DNA of 10,277 nt from NCBI GenBank assembly GCA_964610205.1, contig CAZSVI010000130.1, positions 1-10,277 on the forward strand, read 5' to 3'. Within the stretch, counting starts at the first letter, position 1; each line of letters begins with the position of its first letter. The notes under the pieces were generated by a model. It saw only the letters and a list, made by a program, of their open reading frames with translations. It had not been told where the DNA came from and did no database searches. Origin of the DNA: CAZSVI01 sp964610205 (GTDB taxonomy: Bacteria > Bacillota > Clostridia > DSM-8532). The translations under genes and the position numbers were made by a program. Positions 6,930 through 10,277 of this stretch are shown in pieces.

Positions 6930-7181
6930 CCTCTCATCCTTCTTGTATTTTATCCGCGTGGCTTCTCCGCCTCGTATGTGTCTTTCGGCCTTATTCTCTT
7001 CCAGAATTCTTTTTACTTGTTTAGCCATGGATGGATTAAGCTTTCTAAGCCTTTCGGTAACATCCTTGTGTACGGTACTCTTACTGATTCCAAATGTCTG
7101 GGCCGCTGCTCTCACTGTGGTTTTATTCTCAATAATAAATGATCCCAGTTCCAGCGCCCTTTCTTCAATATATTGTTTCAA
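6918..7181 (-). CDS. spoIIID: Sporulation transcription factor SpoIIID
   Basis: The product is a small helix-turn-helix protein, 87 residues from the chosen start. It closely resembles SpoIIID, which activates and represses sigma-E genes and sigK in the mother cell. The HTH reads TTVRAAAQTFGISKSTVHKDVTERL. The C-terminal half carries the family basic segment with RHIRGGEATRIKYKKDE. The start is TTG. The site at 7181 gives MKQYIEERALELG, which lines up with the B. subtilis N-terminus MHDYIKERTIKIG, and lies 9 nt after AGGAGG. A TTG at 7187 would add two residues but is only 3 nt from AGGAGG. A sigma-E-like promoter lies upstream, as expected, and a terminator overlaps its end. Confidence 0.95.
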   Translation of the reverse strand: MKQYIEERALELGSFIIENKTTVRAAAQTFGISKSTVHKDVTERLRKLNPSMAKQVKRILEENKAERHIRGGEATRIKYKKDERKAG

Positions 7182-7238
7182 AGCCAATTCCCTCCTACAG
7201 CATCAGAACCTGCCTGGCTTATGGTGTTTCTGTTAATA

Positions 7239-7265
7239 TTTATATGCACATTCACACCGGGTTAT
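7239..7265 (-). promoter_or_regulatory. Candidate sigma-E promoter of spoIIID
   Basis: On the minus strand an ATA (in AACATAAC, core 7263-7265) is followed 16 nt later by CATATAAA (7239-7246), fitting the sigma-E pattern of a -35 ATA and a -10 starting CATA. The start of transcription would be near 7232, about 50 nt before the TTG. spoIIID is a known sigma-E target in B. subtilis. A 7-bp palindrome lies just upstream (7272-7288). Confidence 0.45.
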
Positions 7266-7271
7266 GTTTTA

Positions 7272-7288
7272 GAAGTAAGCTTTACTTC
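7272..7288. repeat. Palindrome upstream of the spoIIID promoter
   Basis: GAAGTAA (7272-7278) and TTACTTC (7282-7288) are exact reverse complements around GCT. It lies 7 nt upstream of the proposed -35 of spoIIID, where an activator or repressor could bind. No U-tract follows on the minus strand. Confidence 0.6.
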
Positions 7289-7315
7289 CCTATTATAACT
7301 CTATCCGGTTTGTTC

Positions 7316-7352
7316 TTATCAGGGCAAAATCCGGATGATTTTCCCCTGATAA
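7316..7352 (-). terminator. Long stem-loop just after spoIIQ, probable 3'-end hairpin
   Basis: The arms at 7316-7331 and 7337-7352 pair at 15 of 16 positions (one C-C or G-G mismatch) around a 5-nt loop. On the minus strand the stem begins 3 nt after the spoIIQ TAA. There is no U-tract on the minus side (GAACAAACC follows), so it is either a non-canonical terminator, an mRNA-stabilising 3' hairpin, or a DNA-level site. Confidence 0.55.
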
Positions 7353-7355
7353 CGA

Positions 7356-8288
7356 TTATTCCCCGGAAATCGGCAGTACTGATTTTGGATCAATCAACTT
7401 ATCATTTTTATACATTTCAAAATGCAGATGCGGAGGATCCATACATTCAAATATTGCCGTATTGCCAACACTTGATATCGGATCACCGGCTTTCACCTTT
7501 TGGTTTGTACTCACCATGCTTCCGCTGGCAAGGTTTGAATAAATTGATTTATAACCGTTCTCATGGTCTATTGTAATTGTAACTCCATAACATGGATCAT
7601 TCTTAATTTCTTTAACATAACCATCCGCGACAGCTTTCACAGCTTCTCCCCTTGGTGCTGAAATATCAATACCACTGTGGGTTCTCCACTCATCAAGTGT
7701 TTTCGAATATATCAGTCTGTCCATAGCATAGTCCATCAATATTTTCCCTTCGACAGGCATTATGAATACCGGTGTTGAACCGAACAGTTTTATTACTTCC
7801 TGGGTAGTTTCATCTTCTTTGGCTTTTTCTACGGGTTTATCAGGTGCTTTTGTGGCTGCCGGCGCCAATGTTGGTGATACTGCCGGCTGAGTAACTGCAT
7901 TTGCCTCAGTATTTTCATCAGAAATCTCTGTGTTCTCAGCAACCAATTTTTCTTCCATATCCCTCTGGCTACCCATATCGGCATAGTCCGACCCTGTATC
8001 CGGTATCTGTAAATCGTCATATATGGATTCATCCCGGAATTTTGTATCATCATCCAGTATTACAATTTCTTTATTATCTCCTGCTTCGTCCCTGGCATCG
8101 TCAGGAACCAATCCTTCTTCAAATTCATCGGGAGAAGAAATCAAATGGTTTGTTGTGAAATAAACAGCACCTACTGCAAGAACACACAGTCCTAGAACGA
8201 TCATGATATAAAAACCGCTTTCCTTAAAAAAGTTTTTTATTTTCTCCGTCCACTCTTTATTATCATTATAGAAACCTTTGTTATTCAC
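7356..8288 (-). CDS. spoIIQ: SpoIIQ-like forespore membrane protein with LytM/M23 domain
   Basis: From the chosen GTG the product has 310 residues (numbering here is from the GTG at 8297, three residues earlier). A cytoplasmic head is followed by one membrane segment (29-47), a long acidic then Pro/Ala/Thr-rich linker (55-165) and a LytM/M23 metallopeptidase domain (about 178-305). The zinc motifs look complete: H207 and D211 in HSGID, and H290/H292 in HLHFEM. SpoIIQ crosses the intermembrane space and binds SpoIIIAH during engulfment; B. subtilis SpoIIQ lacks one zinc ligand, while clostridial forms keep it. Position between spoIID and spoIIID supports the name. GTG at 8288 lies 8 nt after GGAGG; the upstream GTG at 8297 overlaps that site, so I reject it. 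A sigma-F-like promoter lies directly upstream. A generic M23 wall hydrolase is the alternative. Confidence 0.85.
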   Translation of the reverse strand: MNNKGFYNDNKEWTEKIKNFFKESGFYIMIVLGLCVLAVGAVYFTTNHLISSPDEFEEGLVPDDARDEAGDNKEIVILDDDTKFRDESIYDDLQIPDTGSDYADMGSQRDMEEKLVAENTEISDENTEANAVTQPAVSPTLAPAATKAPDKPVEKAKEDETTQEVIKLFGSTPVFIMPVEGKILMDYAMDRLIYSKTLDEWRTHSGIDISAPRGEAVKAVADGYVKEIKNDPCYGVTITIDHENGYKSIYSNLASGSMVSTNQKVKAGDPISSVGNTAIFECMDPPHLHFEMYKNDKLIDPKSVLPISGE

Positions 8289-8308
8289 AATGTCCACCTC
8301 CAGAAAAT

Positions 8309-8336
8309 ATTATTGCCACTGGAAGTGGAATTATAC
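8309..8336 (-). promoter_or_regulatory. Candidate sigma-F promoter of spoIIQ
   Basis: On the minus strand GTATA (8332-8336) precedes GGCAATAAT (8309-8317) by 14 nt. The -10 fits the forespore sigma-F form GGnnAnAAT at every fixed position; the spacer is about one base short of the usual. The leader would be only about 15 nt. An inverted repeat CCACT-GGA-AGTGG (8316-8328) lies in the spacer. spoIIQ is a known sigma-F target. Confidence 0.45.
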
Positions 8337-8417
8337 ATGTAAGGAATATTTTCGTAAATTCGCTGACTGCTGTAATGTAAATTCTTTAGAGTTTGTAACA
8401 CTAAATGAATACTATCC

Positions 8418-8445
8418 GATAAGCTAACATAAATATGTTATTATC
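8418..8445. repeat. Nested palindrome between spoIID and spoIIQ
   Basis: TAACATA (8425-8431) and TATGTTA (8434-8440) are exact reverse complements around AA. Outside them GATAA (8418-8422) and TTATC (8441-8445) extend the pairing, with GC unpaired on one side. It is AT-rich with no U-tract. It lies about 60 nt past the spoIID stop and more than 80 nt upstream of the proposed spoIIQ promoter. Confidence 0.6.
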
Positions 8446-8465
8446 CAACGTATTGGCATAATCAG

Positions 8466-8504
8466 GCTACATAACCAGGCTGTTGTATTCGTTATATGCC
8501 TGTT
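8466..8504 (-). other. Imperfect hairpin downstream of spoIID
   Basis: On the minus transcript CAGGC-ATATAAC can pair with GTTATGTAGCCTG, giving 12 pairs with a 1-nt bulge and a 15-nt loop. The loop and the downstream flank carry further GCCTG and TATGCC copies that could pair instead. No U-tract follows, so I call it only a possible 3' structure for spoIID. Confidence 0.35.
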
Positions 8505-8507
8505 TCT

Positions 8508-9521
8508 TTATTTCGTCCCAAGCATTAAGACAATTTCCTCTGAAACAGGCTCTACTTCAACACCTGTGTAATAATATTGCAGTATATACTCATAATTCCT
8601 GCCTTTTCCGGCCAGTTCGTTCGCTCCGCACTGGCTCATTCCCACACCATGTCCAAAGCCATATGTTGTAATCTCTATCCTGTCGTCGTCTACAAAACAT
8701 ATTTCCAACTGCGTGGATGCCAGAGAAAACATTTCCCTGAATTTTGTTCCGGTTATGGTTATGCTTCCTACCCTGAGTTCTTTCACTCTCTGGCTGTTAG
8801 TATACTGAACAACTTCAACATCATCTGAAAGGGGACCTAAAAATACAATTTCAGGATAATCCTTAATCAGTTTTTCCCGGAATGTATTTCCTGTTACAAC
8901 AACTTTTTTTTCATAGCTGGTATACTCGTTTTCTCCATCAGAGTACACGCTTCGCAGATAGGGAACTTCACTTACCGAACTCCATACCTCCTGTGCATCT
9001 TCTGTTATACCTCCGCTGTTTGCATGGTATAATGGGTTAACGATTTCCCCTTCATAGGTTAAAATCAATCCGCATGTTTCATGTACGGCCTGTTCGATTT
9101 TTTCCCAGTTCTTTTCGACATCGGATTCAGGATACCATGTGCTGTACAGCTCCTTTGGGATCCATGCCTGGCAATGTGCGGAACTGGTACAGACATGCGC
9201 TCCAAAATGGGCATCCTCAGTACTTCCATATTTCCCGATTGCTCTTCCAAGCGCATAGGTTCTGGCTGCAATGGCCTGGGCTTTTAGTGCCTCAATGGAA
9301 AAGCCGGCAGGCATTTCTGCGGCTACAACACCCACCAGATATTCTTCCAGATCCATAGCCCGTATTACCTGTTCTCTTGTGTTATACACAATAATTTCTA
9401 TATCTGACGCCTGCCTTACTGGTTTTTCAGGCTTCTCTTCCTTCTTTTGAAAGGTTTTTGCCAACGGGAAGAAAATCATCAGACACACAACAAGCAGCAG
9501 CATCTTACGTTTCACTTTCAT
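8508..9521 (-). CDS. spoIID: Stage II sporulation protein D, lytic transglycosylase
   Basis: The 337-residue protein has an N-terminal membrane anchor (residues 8-22) and the SpoIID domain through the rest. SpoIID cleaves septal and forespore-facing peptidoglycan glycan strands with SpoIIP and SpoIIM during engulfment. The catalytic Glu is E69 in VVAAEMP. A metal-site segment reads H105 plus C111 and C117 (VCTSSAHCQAW), the same spacing as the zinc site described in the C. difficile enzyme. Further family motifs are LYHANSGGITE (164-174) and GFGHGVGMSQCGA (288-300). The ATG has GGGAGG about 12 nt upstream, slightly far but convincing. It diverges from tadA over 112 nt. In B. subtilis it is a sigma-E gene; a CATATATT in the upstream region fits a sigma-E -10, but I see no good -35. 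Confidence 0.95.
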   Translation of the reverse strand: MKVKRKMLLLVVCLMIFFPLAKTFQKKEEKPEKPVRQASDIEIIVYNTREQVIRAMDLEEYLVGVVAAEMPAGFSIEALKAQAIAARTYALGRAIGKYGSTEDAHFGAHVCTSSAHCQAWIPKELYSTWYPESDVEKNWEKIEQAVHETCGLILTYEGEIVNPLYHANSGGITEDAQEVWSSVSEVPYLRSVYSDGENEYTSYEKKVVVTGNTFREKLIKDYPEIVFLGPLSDDVEVVQYTNSQRVKELRVGSITITGTKFREMFSLASTQLEICFVDDDRIEITTYGFGHGVGMSQCGANELAGKGRNYEYILQYYYTGVEVEPVSEEIVLMLGTK

Positions 9522-9585
9522 CTATAAGCAAGCCTCCCCTCTTATGAAAATATATGCTTTTTACTGTTTGTTCATAACCGGATTT

Positions 9586-9593
9586 GATATAAT
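9586..9593 (+). promoter_or_regulatory. Extended -10 promoter of tadA
   Basis: TGATATAAT (9585-9593) gives a perfect TATAAT at 9588-9593 with an upstream TG. The -35 is weak (TGTTTG at 17 nt). Transcription would start near 9600, about 34 nt before the GTG. Confidence 0.6.
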
Positions 9594-9633
9594 GAAGACG
9601 AACAGATGAGAATGTTGAACAGGAGGCTTTTTT

Positions 9634-10086
9634 GTGCTCAATCACTATATGCGGCTTGCCCTTGAAGAGGCAAATAAAGCTGTCGGAAAAGATGAGGTTC
9701 CGGTTGGAGCTGTGGTTGTGTATGAAAAAAAAATTATTTCTGCAGCGCATAATTTACGGGAATCCCTGCAATCCGCCACTGCCCATGCCGAAATCCTTGC
9801 TCTTGACGCGGCTTGCCGCGCTCTAAGCAGCTGGTATCTGAAAGACTGTGATTTATATGTAACACTGGAACCGTGCATCATGTGCGCAGGCGCAATCATT
9901 AACGCCAGAATAAGAAGCCTTTATTTCGGCGCTTTTGATCCAAAGGCCGGTGCCTGCGGATCGGTAACCGATGTTTTCCGGCTTAAGGAATTAAATCATC
10001 GTGTTACGGTATACGGAGGAATTATGGAAGAGGAATGTGCTTCTCTTCTAAAAGAATTTTTTCGGAAGAAAAGATGGAAATGCTAA
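9634..10086 (+). CDS. tadA: tRNA-specific adenosine deaminase TadA
   Basis: The 150-residue protein is a zinc-dependent deaminase that converts A34 to inosine in the tRNA-Arg(ACG) anticodon so that it reads CGU, CGC and CGA. The motifs are intact: HAE (H51, E53) with H51 as zinc ligand and E53 as the proton shuttle, and PCIMC with C81 and C84. The N-terminus (MLNHYMRLALEEANKA) and length match the family (about 150-165). The start is GTG with a perfect AGGAGG 7 nt upstream. It is transcribed away from spoIID and has its own promoter. In many clostridia tadA is followed by the SRP RNA and dnaX; no SRP RNA is visible in the remaining 190 nt. I see no clear terminator after it. Confidence 0.96.
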   Translation: MLNHYMRLALEEANKAVGKDEVPVGAVVVYEKKIISAAHNLRESLQSATAHAEILALDAACRALSSWYLKDCDLYVTLEPCIMCAGAIINARIRSLYFGAFDPKAGACGSVTDVFRLKELNHRVTVYGGIMEEECASLLKEFFRKKRWKC

Positions 10087-10212
10087 CCGAAGGTTTCTTA
10101 ATAGTTCAATCACGAGCATTAGTGAAACTGAAAATTTAATATCTTCTACTTCATCGCACATATATTAAAATAGATCGCCTATCGTCCTGAGATCGTTTTT
10201 TGTCAGGTGTTA

Positions 10213-10232
10213 AGATATAAACTTTTATATCT
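10213..10232. repeat. 9-bp palindrome directly before a Shine-Dalgarno site
   Basis: AGATATAAA (10213-10221) and TTTATATCT (10224-10232) are exact reverse complements around CT. It ends one base before AAGGAG (10234-10239), so it could be an operator or, less likely given the 2-nt centre, an RNA hairpin affecting translation of the next gene. Confidence 0.55.
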
Positions 10233-10249
10233 GAAGGAGCGAGGGATTT

Positions 10250-10277
10250 TTGAAATCAAACCAAATGCCTTCATCTT
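10250..10277 (+). CDS. Start of an unidentified gene, cut by the window end
   Basis: TTG at 10250 lies 10 nt after AAGGAG and opens a frame reading MKSNQMPSS to the window edge; an in-frame ATG follows at 10265. Only nine codons are visible, so no identity can be given. The RBS and the open frame are the only support. Confidence 0.35.

Noticed and set aside
7216..7247. Second sigma-E-like pair (ATA and CATAAGCC) upstream of spoIIID
   Set aside because: The -10 lacks the expected T and the pair at 7239-7265 fits better.
8289..8297. GTG at 8297 as the spoIIQ start
   Set aside because: It overlaps the GGAGG that serves the GTG at 8288, which has ideal spacing.
10169..10199. Possible terminator at GATCG...GATCGTTTTTT after tadA
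   Set aside because: The two GATCG copies are direct repeats; the pairing is only 4 bp next to mismatches, so no convincing stem forms despite the T-run.
10087..10249. SRP RNA (ffs), often found after tadA in clostridia
   Set aside because: The conserved SRP loop motifs are not visible and the stretch is too short and AT-rich.
1..10277. CRISPR array, defence island, prophage or biosynthetic cluster
   Set aside because: No regularly spaced repeats, nucleases, phage genes or synthases are present; the genes are core sporulation, cell-shape, flagellar and tRNA-modification genes.

Overview
The window looks like the chromosome of a spore-forming, flagellated Gram-positive bacterium of class Clostridia. 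This rests on three sporulation genes of clostridial or bacillar type (spoIID, a spoIIQ-like LytM gene, spoIIID), an mreB/mbl gene, two rod/hook-family flagellar genes and a single-domain FlgJ. The DNA is moderately AT-rich, ribosome-binding sites are strong (AGGAGG type), and several genes start with TTG or GTG. No species is claimed.

Layout from right to left along the minus strand: spoIID (8508-9521), a spoIIQ-like membrane LytM/M23 gene (7356-8288), spoIIID (6918-7181), mbl/mreB (5602-6639), flhO/flgF-like (4611-5384), flhP/flgG-like (3732-4532), flgJ N-domain (3317-3688), an exported phosphodiester glycosidase-like gene (2164-3333), a 350-nt AT-rich palindrome-filled gap, and an exported SLH plus transglutaminase-like protein (91-1812). 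On the plus strand, tadA (9634-10086) diverges from spoIID. A new gene probably begins at 10250 and leaves the window.

The order spoIID, spoIIQ, spoIIID, mbl, flhO, flhP matches the gene order in Bacillus subtilis, where extra genes intervene. SpoIID and the SpoIIQ-like protein belong to the engulfment machinery, SpoIIID is the mother-cell regulator, and Mbl/MreB guides wall elongation. FlhO, FlhP and FlgJ build the flagellar rod through that wall. The less usual part is the left end of the flagellar group: flgJ lacks the muramidase domain and overlaps by 17 nt a secreted NAGPA-type phosphodiester glycosidase-like gene.

Stem-loop terminators are visible after mbl (5555-5589) and spoIIID (6901-6929). 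Candidate promoters are given for the SLH/transglutaminase gene, flhO (sigma-D-like -10), mbl, spoIIID (sigma-E-like), spoIIQ (sigma-F-like) and tadA (extended -10). Several intergenic palindromes are not explained by these. I saw no CRISPR array, tRNA, rRNA, complete mobile element or obviously new defence system; most of the window is conserved core genome.
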